Shown in pieces: positions 1-7,951 of a stretch of 64,000 nucleotides of DNA. The notes beneath the pieces were generated by a model that was not told the DNA's origin, did not search any database, and was given only the letters and a program-made list of their open reading frames with translations. A program made the position numbers and the translations under genes. This DNA comes from Desulfopila aestuarii DSM 18488 (GTDB taxonomy: Bacteria > Desulfobacterota > Desulfobulbia > Desulfobulbales > Desulfocapsaceae). Where the stretch lies: positions 1 to 64,000 of the forward strand of contig NZ_FRFE01000015.1 of assembly GCF_900143695.1 (NCBI RefSeq), written 5' to 3'. The stretch's first letter is position 1. Each line of letters starts with the position of its first letter.

Positions 1-224
1 GACACAGCATATTTCGGTGGTATTGAGATCAGCATGTGAATGTGGTCCGGCTGCAGATGCCCTTCCAGCACTTTGCTCTCCTTCTGCCGAGCCAAATCAT
101 GCAACACCTCACCAAGGTGTTTTCTCAGCTGCCCATAAAGCGTTTTCTTTCGACACTTCGGTATCCACACGACGTGGTACTTGCATTCCCACTTCGAGTG
201 GCTTAAACATTGTGTGTTGTTCAT
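1..224 (-). CDS. tnpA: IS200/IS605-family transposase TnpA, N-terminal part (cut by window edge)
   Basis: Reading leftwards from an ATG at 222-224, the translation contains KYHVVWIPKCRKKTLYG and then PDHIHMLISIPPKYAV. This is the conserved start of Y1 (HUH) transposases of IS200/IS605, including the His-x-His metal site (HIHM). These enzymes move the element as single-stranded DNA using one catalytic tyrosine, which would lie beyond the window. The gene runs off the left edge, so about 75 codons are visible. Two hairpins upstream (225-272 and 306-324) fit the usual IS200 leader and end structures. There is no sign of a frameshift in the visible part; whether the element is intact cannot be judged. 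Confidence 0.9.
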   Translation of the reverse strand, partial: MNNTQCLSHSKWECKYHVVWIPKCRKKTLYGQLRKHLGEVLHDLARQKESKVLEGHLQPDHIHMLISIPPKYAV

Positions 225-272
225 GAAGCCTCCTTCTCGTGACTTTGAGCGGTCCACGAGAGCGGAGGCTTC
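225..272 (-). promoter_or_regulatory. Leader hairpin upstream of tnpA
   Basis: A long interrupted inverted repeat sits directly against the tnpA start codon: GAAGCCTCC at 225-233 pairs with GGAGGCTTC at 264-272, and CTCGTG at 236-241 pairs with CACGAG at 255-260. In IS200 elements a leader stem-loop of this kind is known to hide the ribosome-binding site or to stop read-through transcription, keeping transposase levels very low. The structure is seen in the sequence; the repressive role is inferred from the family. Confidence 0.7.
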
Positions 273-305
273 TTCATTTTGCAGGAACCGTCAAACTTTT
301 GTAGT

Positions 306-324
306 CCCCCGGCAAAGCCGGGGG
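306..324. repeat. IS200-type element end hairpin
   Basis: A perfect hairpin (CCCCCGGC/GCCGGGGG with an AAA loop) lies upstream of tnpA. Such imperfect palindromes form the single-stranded ends recognised by IS200/IS605 transposases. It ends 1 base before the stop codon of the neighbouring 179-aa gene (TAA at 326-328), so the element boundary is at or very near the 3' end of that gene. Confidence 0.65.
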
Positions 325-325
325 T

Positions 326-865
326 TTACCTAAAGGAAATTAGTGACAATAGATAATCCATATCTTTTCTGTTCTCTTCAGGTCTGCCAAAATACATCAT
401 TGCCTTAGTTCCAAGAAGCAATAGGAACATGGATTTTTCATATTCGTCATTAAATGCCTGAAGTAAGCGATCTCTCAATTTCGATAAGCTAAATTTAATA
501 AGATCATCCGTAAGTTCAATTTTTTGATAGTTGTCCCATAAAGGGTTGAGCCTCAGGATGTCTGCTGGGCGCGGAATTATCCCTCTGGAAGTATATATTG
601 CAACTTCCAGAGCTCTCGTTTTTGTTTTTAGCGCGAGATCGTCGTCAAATGAGTACTCTATGAGTTTTTCAATACCTACCTTGCCCCATGCAGGCAGAGC
701 AACCATAGCTAATGGAGCAAGATCTTCGTCGTAAACAAGTTTTACGATGGAATCACAATCAGCTTTTTCAGAATAACGAGCTGAGCGTGCTACTAACTGA
801 ACAAGTTTTTCGGTTTGAATTCCTGACTGTAAGCATTCAGATATTTCTATTTGAAGTTCATCCAT
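326..865 (-). CDS. Hypothetical protein, 179 aa, possibly cut at its C-terminus by the IS
   Basis: The family is not recognised. The protein is largely helical and acidic, with no signal peptide or membrane segment, and ends in LLSLISFR. The stop codon at 326-328 abuts the IS200-type end hairpin at 306-324, so the original C-terminus may have been replaced when the element inserted. It is the last gene of a leftward series (DUF2188, TIR-like, HEPN, this gene) but is separated from the HEPN gene by about 310 bases that hold repeat copy A. It may therefore have its own promoter. No function is proposed. Confidence 0.6.
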   Translation of the reverse strand: MDELQIEISECLQSGIQTEKLVQLVARSARYSEKADCDSIVKLVYDEDLAPLAMVALPAWGKVGIEKLIEYSFDDDLALKTKTRALEVAIYTSRGIIPRPADILRLNPLWDNYQKIELTDDLIKFSLSKLRDRLLQAFNDEYEKSMFLLLLGTKAMMYFGRPEENRKDMDYLLSLISFR

Positions 866-926
866 TGTTGCTTTCTACTTATGAATTGTCTTGAAATTTA
901 TTAATTATTTTTTAACGACATTTAAC

Positions 927-1038
927 AAGTTATTCAGATGATCTGTATATCTCCCATGATTGGGATGATATACAGAGAGATGACAGCATTCTAGAGCCCC
1001 TTGCTGAGGACCTTCTACAGTTAACATGTTTTCCCTAA
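927..1038. repeat. Diverged repeat, copy A
   Basis: This segment resembles 3897-4008 at roughly 70 percent by hand count, with an exact core GATTGGGATGATATACAGA. Both copies begin AAGTTATTCA and lie just upstream of a leftward gene: here the 179-aa gene, there the DUF2188 gene. Read rightwards, both give the same peptide pattern (D-L-x-I-x-x-D-W-D-D-I-Q-x-D, later T-x-F-P) between stop codons, suggesting a duplicated gene fragment. The rest of 866-1174 shows no gene. Confidence 0.65.
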
Positions 1039-1174
1039 GTCTTTCTAGATCGATAGGAGATATGTGGACTACTCAGGTTCGCATAACAGTAGATCTCTTT
1101 AAACACGGCAGAAATACTTGAATCTGAGCTTCGACACGGCAGTCTCAACCTGTGCTTCCGTTTTTGTAGACTTG

Positions 1175-2932
1175 TTAGATTTTTCTTTCTCGAGTCAGAT
1201 CAAATATATAATCATTCGGTTTCTTACTTTCATTTAATCTTCTTTCCAAGTCTGAATATAGTATTTTCCCAAACTCAAAAGCCTGCTCAAGATTATATAT
1301 CTTAAAAGTAGATGTAGTCATATCAACTATTTCACTTAGGATTTGATCTATGTAGTAGTGAGTATTTTCTACTAGTACATTAATGTAATTAGGTGAGGTT
1401 CCAGAATGTACGATTAAATTTCTGGTTCTGTAAACACGGCGAACCTGCCAAGTGATATTGCTTTTGTGGTTTTCTAGTTTCTGTTGAATTTTAGATTTAT
1501 CTTTGAGAATGCTAGAAATCTTAAATACTCTGTTTCTTAACAAATGGAAATTATCAAATTTACCATAAAGAGTCGTTAGCTTAGGGTGAAATTGATCATC
1601 TGAGAGTAACAGAAGAAATTTAGAGAAATGAGTATCAACATCTGTTGCAATATCGTCAGATAGCTCGTGCAATGCGTCAGAATTCCATCGTATTATATCA
1701 TGATACAGTTCTAAGCATAATTTTCTAAAATATCTCATTAAGATCAACGGAGTTATTTCTATACATATATTTTCAACTTTTGATTTTTTATATACTGATG
1801 GGATTAGTGTTTCAAGAATGATCCATAAATTAACTAATTGATTTTCTGGGGTAAGATTTTGGAGGCAATTACTGTGAAGTTCCAATACTCTGTTGAATTT
1901 CTTGAAACTATCTGATTGCAGTGAAATGTTTTCAAAGACTTGGTTTGTTAGAAGGGCCACATCGTTCGACTTGTGATTGAACGATTTCCTCATTGGATTG
2001 ATTTGATTACTTGCGACTAAAGAATCTTTACTGCAACAATGTTGTTTAACCAAGCTTCGCTTATTCCACCTGAGTTTTGAGTTGTGGAAAAAGAGATTTG
2101 ATGTATTACGTATAGTTTCAAGCCTTTTTTCAGCAAAGTCCCTGGCAAAAAACGGATCTGGAAGTTTAAGACCTCTCACTTCGACTATAATGTGACCGTC
2201 TTTAGCTTTGAAATTATGCTTTTCAAGTAATTCTTTAGTTCTTTCTTCTGCAACATCAGCAATCCTAATTCCAAAATAGTTAAATGACTTTTCTAGCAAT
2301 AATATGCTTTTAGAAACCTTGAAAAAGGCGCTATATACATGCCTTTTAGGGTTCATTGTTTTGAAAAGCTCCCAAAGGGAATTGTCGGATTCCACTTTGA
2401 TGTTTCCATTAAAGAAAATTTTGTTAAATTGATGATAGATGAATTGTTTGCTTATACCTCTGTTGATTAGCGTTGTTATATAAGTGCTTATAAGTATATC
2501 AATTTCATCTTTATTATTTTTTTCTATTGCAGACTGAAGTTTCTCCTGAATCTTCTTTATGTATCTCCCTCTCTCTAAACTTCTTTCAAGCACGCTGACC
2601 TTAAGCTTTAATTCACTTAAAGGAGAATCCTCTTTCAGGCCAAGGAAATAATTAATATCCAAAGCGGTTAATTCCTTGGCTGATTTGTCTTTTTTGAATA
2701 CTTGCTTAAGCTCTTCGATTATGTATTTCACGTTGTTTCGATCAATATTACCTTTATCAACTTCTTCGATAACTTTTAAAAGTTCAATACACAAAGAGGG
2801 TGCATTAAGAGCTCTCGGCTTATAGGAATCTATCGTGTAATCAAATAATAATTCATCTAACCTTTGTATGCAAAAATGAAACCCAGGACTTAGTTTTTCA
2901 CTATTCCAATGGCTAGTGTCTTTATTATTCAT
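1175..2932 (-). CDS. HEPN-domain protein (ApeA-like C-terminus), 585 aa
   Basis: The C-terminal third has the marks of an ApeA-like HEPN domain: a helix NLWIILETLIPS near residues 368-379 and the catalytic-type motif R-x4-H at Arg504 to His509 (RNLIVH), followed by SGTSP. HEPN domains are small helical ribonuclease or RNA-binding modules common in phage defence and toxin systems. The first about 340 residues are helical and unassigned and may sense or bind a partner. It has no membrane segment. The gene lies 91 bases downstream of the TIR-like gene and reads the same way, so the two are probably co-expressed, though a hairpin (2970-3027) lies between them. The A+T-rich composition differs from the core genes further right. 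RNase activity is inference from the motif. Confidence 0.7.
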   Translation of the reverse strand: MNNKDTSHWNSEKLSPGFHFCIQRLDELLFDYTIDSYKPRALNAPSLCIELLKVIEEVDKGNIDRNNVKYIIEELKQVFKKDKSAKELTALDINYFLGLKEDSPLSELKLKVSVLERSLERGRYIKKIQEKLQSAIEKNNKDEIDILISTYITTLINRGISKQFIYHQFNKIFFNGNIKVESDNSLWELFKTMNPKRHVYSAFFKVSKSILLLEKSFNYFGIRIADVAEERTKELLEKHNFKAKDGHIIVEVRGLKLPDPFFARDFAEKRLETIRNTSNLFFHNSKLRWNKRSLVKQHCCSKDSLVASNQINPMRKSFNHKSNDVALLTNQVFENISLQSDSFKKFNRVLELHSNCLQNLTPENQLVNLWIILETLIPSVYKKSKVENICIEITPLILMRYFRKLCLELYHDIIRWNSDALHELSDDIATDVDTHFSKFLLLLSDDQFHPKLTTLYGKFDNFHLLRNRVFKISSILKDKSKIQQKLENHKSNITWQVRRVYRTRNLIVHSGTSPNYINVLVENTHYYIDQILSEIVDMTTSTFKIYNLEQAFEFGKILYSDLERRLNESKKPNDYIFDLTRERKI

Positions 2933-2969
2933 TAACTATAACTCCAGGTATTATTATTTTCACATAAAT

Positions 2970-3027
2970 ATAACGCAATGCTCACGGTTGGTGCGCGTTT
3001 TTGCGCAACCGTCCAGAAAATTGTTAT
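2970..3027. other. Nested inverted repeat between the TIR-like and HEPN genes
   Basis: The outer arms ATAAC (2970-2974) and GTTAT (3023-3027) enclose inner arms ACGGTTG (2984-2990) and CAACCGT (3006-3012), with a short GCG/CGC stem inside. The outer arm includes the TAA stop codon of the TIR-like gene. There is no T-run on either side, so it is a poor intrinsic terminator. The nested layout resembles an integron attC site in outline, but only the AAC/GTT cores match the attC consensus. It could equally be an RNA-processing or attenuating hairpin. Confidence 0.5.
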
Positions 3028-3638
3028 TTATTAAACCATTCTTTCATGTGATGCATTATTTCTGCTATTGGGACTTCGTCAGTTGAATTATGGCCATCTT
3101 TTTCGACAACTTCATCATATAAATATGCCTGAAATTCATTAAAACCATCCCATACTTTCTGACCACCATGTCCTCTATTCAGCTCTTCACTGACGAACCA
3201 ATTACGTACAGCATAAATTGCCTTTACCACATCATCATTGTGATTTTTTATATCTGATCCAGATAGGTCTGAAATAGCTTTTTGGTAACGATATTTTTCT
3301 TTTTCAAGTATTAGAATCTTCTTGGTTTCCCATAAGCCGCCTTTTAATCTTTTGCAACCATAATCTATACCCAGCTCAAAAGGCATATTCATTCGATAAT
3401 GTTCACCCTTACCCTTGGAAACAATTCGTGATAAATCATGAATTCCAAATTTTGATTTGAGTATTAAATCGATGATTTTATCAATTCTAGACTCTGCTGA
3501 ATCTGAACGCTCTAATGCTAATCTTGGTTTAAAACCAAAATACATTACGGTGAAAATGATACCAATTAGGAGCTGACGGAAATCATCATCGAATGGGCAG
3601 TTTATGAACACATTTCTAGTAAAATCATCACAAATCAT
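3024..3638 (-). CDS. Small TIR/nucleoside-deoxyribosyltransferase-like protein, 204 aa
   Basis: The protein starts NVFINCPFDDDF and continues with KFGIHDLSRI and MNMPFELGIDYG, the signature of a widespread but poorly described family of about 200-residue bacterial proteins. The order of a beta-strand opening, a helix, an HDLS strand and a Glu-Leu-Gly motif (Glu88) is like that of the TIR/nucleoside 2-deoxyribosyltransferase fold, where the glutamate attacks or holds the nucleotide. On that basis it may cut or bind NAD or a related nucleotide; this is inference from motif order, not a confirmed match. It follows the DUF2188 gene by 5 bases and precedes the HEPN gene, so the three look like one transcription unit. 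Confidence 0.6.
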   Translation of the reverse strand: MICDDFTRNVFINCPFDDDFRQLLIGIIFTVMYFGFKPRLALERSDSAESRIDKIIDLILKSKFGIHDLSRIVSKGKGEHYRMNMPFELGIDYGCKRLKGGLWETKKILILEKEKYRYQKAISDLSGSDIKNHNDDVVKAIYAVRNWFVSEELNRGHGGQKVWDGFNEFQAYLYDEVVEKDGHNSTDEVPIAEIMHHMKEWFNK

Positions 3639-3643
3639 AGTGA

Positions 3644-3880
3644 TTATTTCTTATCTTTTGGTGGGTTAGGGTCATTCCCATAGCTATCTTTCTGCCTAAT
3701 CTTACCATCCTGCCCATGTATATATAATTCTGCTTTTTGGTTTTTTGCTATGGTTCTGCCATGATCGATAGCATCCTTCTGAGTCTTGTGTACTTTTGTG
3801 GCTTTAGATGAACCGCCTTTTTTTACAGCCCATCCACCACTTGGATTTTTCACAATATGTTGAGTTGTCTTTTTGGCCAT
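3644..3880 (-). CDS. DUF2188-family protein, 78 aa
   Basis: The sequence has the DUF2188 pattern: a start HIVKNPSGGWAVKKGG, a central TQKDAIDHGRTIAKNQKAEL, and an ending YIHGQDGKIRQKDSYG. Members are small, basic and often found in mobile regions; their biochemical role is unknown. Here it is the first gene of the TIR-like/HEPN series, only 5 bases upstream of the TIR-like gene, which points to joint translation. Repeat copy B begins 17 bases upstream, where a promoter would be expected. The C-terminus is a Lys/Pro/Asp-rich tail. Confidence 0.85.
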   Translation of the reverse strand: MAKKTTQHIVKNPSGGWAVKKGGSSKATKVHKTQKDAIDHGRTIAKNQKAELYIHGQDGKIRQKDSYGNDPNPPKDKK

Positions 3881-3896
3881 AATATTTCCTTAAACT

Positions 3897-4008
3897 ATAA
3901 GTTATTCATTTGACCTGCATATCGCTCAAGATTGGGATGATATACAGAAAGATAGTATCGTTTTTGAGGCATTGATCGAGGTCCTTTCAAAGTCAACATA
4001 TTTCCCCT
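3897..4008. repeat. Diverged repeat, copy B
   Basis: This is the second copy of the segment at 927-1038, in the same orientation, ending in a TTTCCCCTT tract. Read rightwards it gives DLHIAQDWDDIQKDS and later KSTYFPF, closely matching the peptide from copy A. A stop codon immediately upstream prevents it from being an intact gene. It covers the likely promoter region of the DUF2188 gene. Confidence 0.65.
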
Positions 4009-4031
4009 TCCCCTTGACTCCCAATCTTTTT

Positions 4032-4320
4032 CTAAAACCTTGACCCAAGATTCGGCTTGCCAGAGAAGTACTTCTTATAGTCTTTCGCCAATACCTCAAG
4101 ATCACTAATACGCCGCGAAAGATGATAAGACGCCAATTGCACATTTCCGGTGATAACTGCACCTGTTATGCATCAAGGAATTTTCCCAACGCTTTCGGCT
4201 CAAGGCCCCACATCTTATCCAGTCGATCGTGAATAAGGTCATCTATCGTTTCATCGGCTTCAACGGCGGCCAGTGCGACATATCGCAATGGTTTATCTTT
4301 GAGCGGTGGCCTTTGATTCG
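4032..4320 (-). pseudogene. Gene remnant, unrecognised family
   Basis: Reading leftwards, one frame gives KPLRYVALAAVEADETIDDL, then DKMWGLEPKALGKFLDA and a stop near 4166. Two bases out of frame, the sequence continues as VQLASYHLSRRISDLEVLAK, then YFSGKPNLGSRF and a stop at 4032-4034. Both parts read like real protein, so this is probably the C-terminal end of one gene broken by a frameshift and lacking its start. A TAA lies just upstream. The family is not recognised. The sequence from 4320 to 4459 shows nothing further. Confidence 0.5.
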
Positions 4321-4459
4321 TTCCTTATGCAAATTATCACGATGTGACAATTCACATATTATCCTCATGGTTACGAACAATTACCGTAGAACTTAGTGAT
4401 TGTCTACGTTAGAATAACGACTCAAACATCTTGTTAGCGCAAAATGATGCACGGACGGT

Positions 4460-5055
4460 ATGACAAGCGCTGGCAGATCATTTCCAGAGAAGCACATTTT
4501 ACTACTATTTTTCGATCAGCAGCTGCCCTACCTTTATTTCAAAAAGGATAGGAATTGGCTAATATTCGTTGAAAAGGAACTCTCACAAAATGGCTCGATG
4601 ACAAGGGGAGGCACATTCATTGCTCCAGAAAAAGGCCGGCAGGAAATCTTTGTCCACAGTTCTGCTTTTGATAGAGACCTGCCGAGAAGGCCAAGAGCTG
4701 GAGATACGATCTATTACTCCCCCCAGAAGGATGAATCTACCCGACAATGTTCTCGCCCTTGGGCTCAACCAGAAGACGAGAGCATCTATCCAGATGTTAA
4801 AATGGAGACTATCTCTTTCGTGTTATGATAATGAAACTTTTGGTCACAATCGGGCTGCTCGCAGCAGCAGGACTTGCTATTGTCCTTTACGGTTTCGGAA
4901 TTCCGGCGGCCGTTCTCTCTGTTTCAAGTCTTACGGCCCTCTATTGGTGGTTCATCAGGGACCCAGAAAGGAAAGAAAAATCGCCAGCCCCCCCGGTCAG
5001 CTGTTGCCATTATCTTGGGGATATTGACAAGGACGAAAAAGATCGAAGCCGATAG
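4460..5055 (+). pseudogene. Broken cold-shock-domain/DUF1294 membrane protein
   Basis: Two overlapping frames share an ATGA at 4825-4828. The first carries FIAPEKGRQEIFVHSSAFDR and RPRAGDTIYY, which match the second half of a cold-shock-type RNA-binding domain; the usual N-terminal GxxxWNDxRGFGF part is missing. The second frame begins with a membrane segment (LLVTIGLLAAAGLAIVLYGF) and a second one ending LTALYWWFIRD, like the start of the DUF1294 membrane part that normally follows the cold-shock domain in one protein of about 200 residues. The typical C-terminal DUF1294 motif is absent. It is probably an ancient fusion gene damaged by deletions and a frameshift. Expression as two small proteins cannot be excluded. 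Confidence 0.5.
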
Positions 5056-5148
5056 AGCAAGCTCATCAAGTTTCAGCCCATTTACAGAATTCCAAATAGA
5101 ACAAAGGGGAATTCCCCTTCTAATAAGCACACGAAAAACTGGGATCTG

Positions 5149-5634
5149 TCAGGGTACACCTGACCTGTTACTTTTTATACCGAGTCGCTGCATCGCTTTG
5201 TCTGGTCTCTCCAATGTTTTGTGTCTCACCATAACCTGTGCTAATTCTGCCTGCACAACATCAGGAAAGGGAGTACTGCGTCTCTTTGCTAAATGAATAT
5301 TCATCGCCAGACATTCATTGACAGCCGCCAGCACTCCAGTTGCTGTATTGATCATACGGTGATAGTAGTGCACCCGTTTATAATCCCAATTAAGCAGCTG
5401 CGTAGTGATTGTAACCTTGTCCCCCTCAAACACCTCACTCAGGTAATCGACATCCATGCCAACTGTAAAAACACTGCAGCCCGTCTGTTGAATGTATTGC
5501 CCTCCCAATCCCCATTTTTCATAGACAGCATCAGTCGCATTGTCGAAAGCAAGGACATAATATGCCACATTCATATGACCATTATAATCAATCCATTCAG
5601 GCAGGATAGTTAGCTGGTTCTGGTAAAGCACCAT
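5149..5634 (-). CDS. Hotdog-fold acyl-CoA thioesterase, 161 aa
   Basis: The motif DYNGHMNVAYYVLAFDNATD near residues 17-36 is the hotdog (4HBT-like) signature; the Asp/Asn-x-x-Gly-His-Met-Asn stretch holds the catalytic site. The best remembered relatives are thioesterases linked to carnitine/betainyl-CoA turnover, but the acyl group cannot be fixed from sequence. The length is normal for a single hotdog domain, and it acts as an oligomer in the cytoplasm. The start is supported by GGGGGAG eight bases upstream of the ATG. It lies 142 bases downstream of the DUF4438 gene and reads the same way, so the two may be co-transcribed. Confidence 0.8.
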   Translation of the reverse strand: MVLYQNQLTILPEWIDYNGHMNVAYYVLAFDNATDAVYEKWGLGGQYIQQTGCSVFTVGMDVDYLSEVFEGDKVTITTQLLNWDYKRVHYYHRMINTATGVLAAVNECLAMNIHLAKRRSTPFPDVVQAELAQVMVRHKTLERPDKAMQRLGIKSNRSGVP

Positions 5635-5776
5635 ACGATTTCTCCCCCGAAACTTTCACTTGGGCGATCTTTTGACAGATCCTCAAAGACTCCAACCAGA
5701 TCGCTCAAGACAACCCAACAGTATTTGTTACAGTTCAACTTAATCCAGCAGGATAGATATTGCAGGATACAGACCG

Positions 5777-6664
5777 CTACAGCCGCATTCTGCCAATCTT
5801 CAGCAAGCCTGCAATATTTGCCGCCGGATCAATAACCGGCTCTATCTGGCCGCTGGTACAGGTCATAATAGTTGTAACTCCCGGCCCATGACCAGCCTTC
5901 AAGCAATCGCTGTGCACAACAACACCGATAGAGACTGCTCCTTTCTTGTAGGCTCGTCCATACGCATTGTCGTGATCGAGCAAAGCAACAATGTCGCCAA
6001 AGCGGATCTTGTCGAGCTTGTATTCTGCTACCGTTTCTGGATCGCTGGTCATAATGTCGTAATCGCCGGTGGCAACATGGGGAGAACCGACACCTGAGCC
6101 CATACACACAGCGGGGGCCAGGGTGGTTACTGGAACCTGCAGCTTACCGCCCTGCTCTTTGATGGCCATCTTCTGCAGCAGATCAGGATCAAGATTGAAA
6201 AGCTTGATCTCAGGATAATCGGTGAGTGCCAGGCCCTGACCTCTACTGTAAACGATGATCTTGTCGTCGTAGGTCATTTTCTCCATGGCAGCCACTGGAA
6301 AATCAATCATCAGGTGCTCGGAACCACCATGCTTACCGGTTACCACACCTTCTGTCCCCTCCGCCTTGCCGCTGACAAGCATCGCCTTGTTGCCAACACA
6401 CCCATACATCTGTAATGAATCGTTGGGAAATTCGAGCCGTTTCTCAGTATTGGAGTTACAACTGACTCCCGGTTCGATATGGTCTCCCGCCAGGCCAAAG
6501 ACCGAATCACCCACCAGAACATTCAAGGTAATTCCGCCGATAGCCGGCAGGATGAACGGTACCCCATTATGGTCCACCTGGAATGTCCCCCTTGTCCTGG
6601 GCTGACCGGGCTGGCATTGCAGTAACATTTCAACTATTTTATCTCTGTTGGTTTTCAAACTCAT
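5777..6664 (-). CDS. DUF4438-family protein, 295 aa
   Basis: The sequence matches the pattern of DUF4438 proteins: [54 protein letters not shown] and [17 protein letters not shown]. The family has no established reaction; the conserved His, Cys and Asp residues near glycine turns look like an enzyme active site, perhaps with metal. It has no signal peptide or membrane segment. A thioesterase gene follows. A short fragment of a second copy of this gene lies at 33565-33678, so the genome once had, or received, a paralogue. The name rests on recognition of the family pattern. Confidence 0.8.
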   Translation of the reverse strand: MSLKTNRDKIVEMLLQCQPGQPRTRGTFQVDHNGVPFILPAIGGITLNVLVGDSVFGLAGDHIEPGVSCNSNTEKRLEFPNDSLQMYGCVGNKAMLVSGKAEGTEGVVTGKHGGSEHLMIDFPVAAMEKMTYDDKIIVYSRGQGLALTDYPEIKLFNLDPDLLQKMAIKEQGGKLQVPVTTLAPAVCMGSGVGSPHVATGDYDIMTSDPETVAEYKLDKIRFGDIVALLDHDNAYGRAYKKGAVSIGVVVHSDCLKAGHGPGVTTIMTCTSGQIEPVIDPAANIAGLLKIGRMRL

Positions 6665-6754
6665 GAGCTCACGAAAGGTTGAGATTGATCATTAACTGTT
6701 CCATAAGTGACATATCGGCGTACTGCCAAAAAACACGTCACGGTTTTACGACAC

Positions 6755-7087
6755 TCACCCAGATGAGCTCCCGCCCTTCCCACCTTTTGCCTTCATCTTG
6801 TCCTTAAGATTGGCAAAAGGGGTATGTGTGGAAAGCTCCTGTTTATCGGCATCAGAATTATGGGTGGGCAGCCATTCGGCATCAATTAACCGGGAGTGTT
6901 CGTTATCGTGGCAGTAAATGCACAATAATTCCCAGTTGCTGCCATCGGGAGGATTGTTTTTATAGTTGTGATCTTTATGATGAACAGTCAGCTCCCTCAA
7001 TTTCTTGCCGGTAAAATCACGGCCACAGCTCGCGCAAACCCAGGGCAGGATTTTCAATGCCTGCTCGCGGTATTCAATTTTTTTCAT
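6755..7087 (-). CDS. yajD: YajD-like HNH nuclease-family protein, 110 aa
   Basis: A compact HNH zinc-finger nuclease fold is visible: CASCGRDF (first Cys pair), LTVHHKDHNYKNNPPDGSNWELLC (His-His and Asn of the HNH site) and CIYCHDNEHS (second Cys pair and last His). This matches YajD-type proteins, which are short stand-alone HNH proteins of unknown cellular substrate. The C-terminus is a Lys/Gly/Ser-rich tail (KAKGGKGGSSSG) that may bind nucleic acid. It stands alone between DUF4438 and truA, all leftward. Confidence 0.85.
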   Translation of the reverse strand: MKKIEYREQALKILPWVCASCGRDFTGKKLRELTVHHKDHNYKNNPPDGSNWELLCIYCHDNEHSRLIDAEWLPTHNSDADKQELSTHTPFANLKDKMKAKGGKGGSSSG

Positions 7088-7138
7088 TGTCGTCTCATCT
7101 TCGATGTCAAATAATCATCTGGACTTACATTTTCCCCG

Positions 7139-7951
7139 CTATGAACTTCTTATAAAATCATCCAGAAGTTCCTTGTCATAACAGGCCTTTTCAAAAAAAA
7201 GGCCTGCGGCCGGAGCTGTATGATGCGAAGGAATCTCCGATGCGCTGCCACGACACAGCCCCCGAATCGTTTCTTCTGTCAACCGGTGACATCCTGCTTC
7301 AACCAACACACCGACCATTCGACGTACCATGTGCCAGAGAAAATGAGAGCCTATAACCCTAATTCTGACAGCTCCGCCCTGCTCCTCAACAACATCAACT
7401 TTATATACAAGTACCTTGGTTGATTTTTTCATCTCCTTCTTTTCTGCAAATGCGGCAAAATCGTGCATTCCTTCCATGAGAGCTGCTGCACGCTGCATAG
7501 CAGCAATATCCAATTCTTCTCGCACCCACCAGCTATACCGCTTACCAAAAGCCGATTTCCTGCTGCGCAGCTGATAGATATAGCTTCTTGCAACACAGCT
7601 ATGCCTGGCATGAAAACGCGGATCTACCAGTTCAACTGCTATCACAGCAATATCTTTGGGCAATGTATCGTTCAGCATCTGTTCTACGACAAATGGTTCC
7701 AACTCACTTGCCACCTGAAGATGAGCGATATATTCAAGAGCATGAACACCAGCGTCTGTACGGCCACATCCCTGAATATCAATTTCAGCATCTTCACCAA
7801 AAACGCGCATAGCCCCTTTGAGCAAATCCCCCTGCACTGTTCTGGCGTCTTTCTGTTTCTGCCAGCCACTGAAATTTTTACCGTCATACTCCAACGTGAG
7901 CTTGTACCGAAAGGTAGTTGGCTTTCTGATCATATTGCCATCCTTAGTCAT
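7139..7951 (-). CDS. truA: tRNA pseudouridine(38-40) synthase TruA
   Basis: TruA converts uridines 38-40 in the anticodon arm of many tRNAs to pseudouridine. The hallmark GCGRTDAGVHA at residues 61-71 contains the catalytic Asp66. The N-terminal LTLEYDGKNFSGWQKQ and later HDFAAFAEKK and SHFLWHMVRRMVGVLVEAG are typical of the family, and 270 aa is the usual length. The real start may be Met7 (MIRKPTTFRYKL). It is a housekeeping gene with an ordinary context. Confidence 0.96.
   Translation of the reverse strand: MTKDGNMIRKPTTFRYKLTLEYDGKNFSGWQKQKDARTVQGDLLKGAMRVFGEDAEIDIQGCGRTDAGVHALEYIAHLQVASELEPFVVEQMLNDTLPKDIAVIAVELVDPRFHARHSCVARSYIYQLRSRKSAFGKRYSWWVREELDIAAMQRAAALMEGMHDFAAFAEKKEMKKSTKVLVYKVDVVEEQGGAVRIRVIGSHFLWHMVRRMVGVLVEAGCHRLTEETIRGLCRGSASEIPSHHTAPAAGLFFEKACYDKELLDDFIRSS

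Noticed and set aside
17-226. Rightward 69-codon frame at the left edge
   Set aside because: The opposite strand clearly encodes the IS200-type transposase, so this is its shadow.
326-3880. Integron cassette array
   Set aside because: Only one attC-like structure was seen, the DUF2188 and TIR-like genes are 5 bases apart without a site, and no integrase gene is present.
3926-4162. Leftward 78-codon frame
   Set aside because: A different frame of the same strand gives more protein-like sequence (the remnant at 4032-4320), and this one has no motif or ribosome-binding site.
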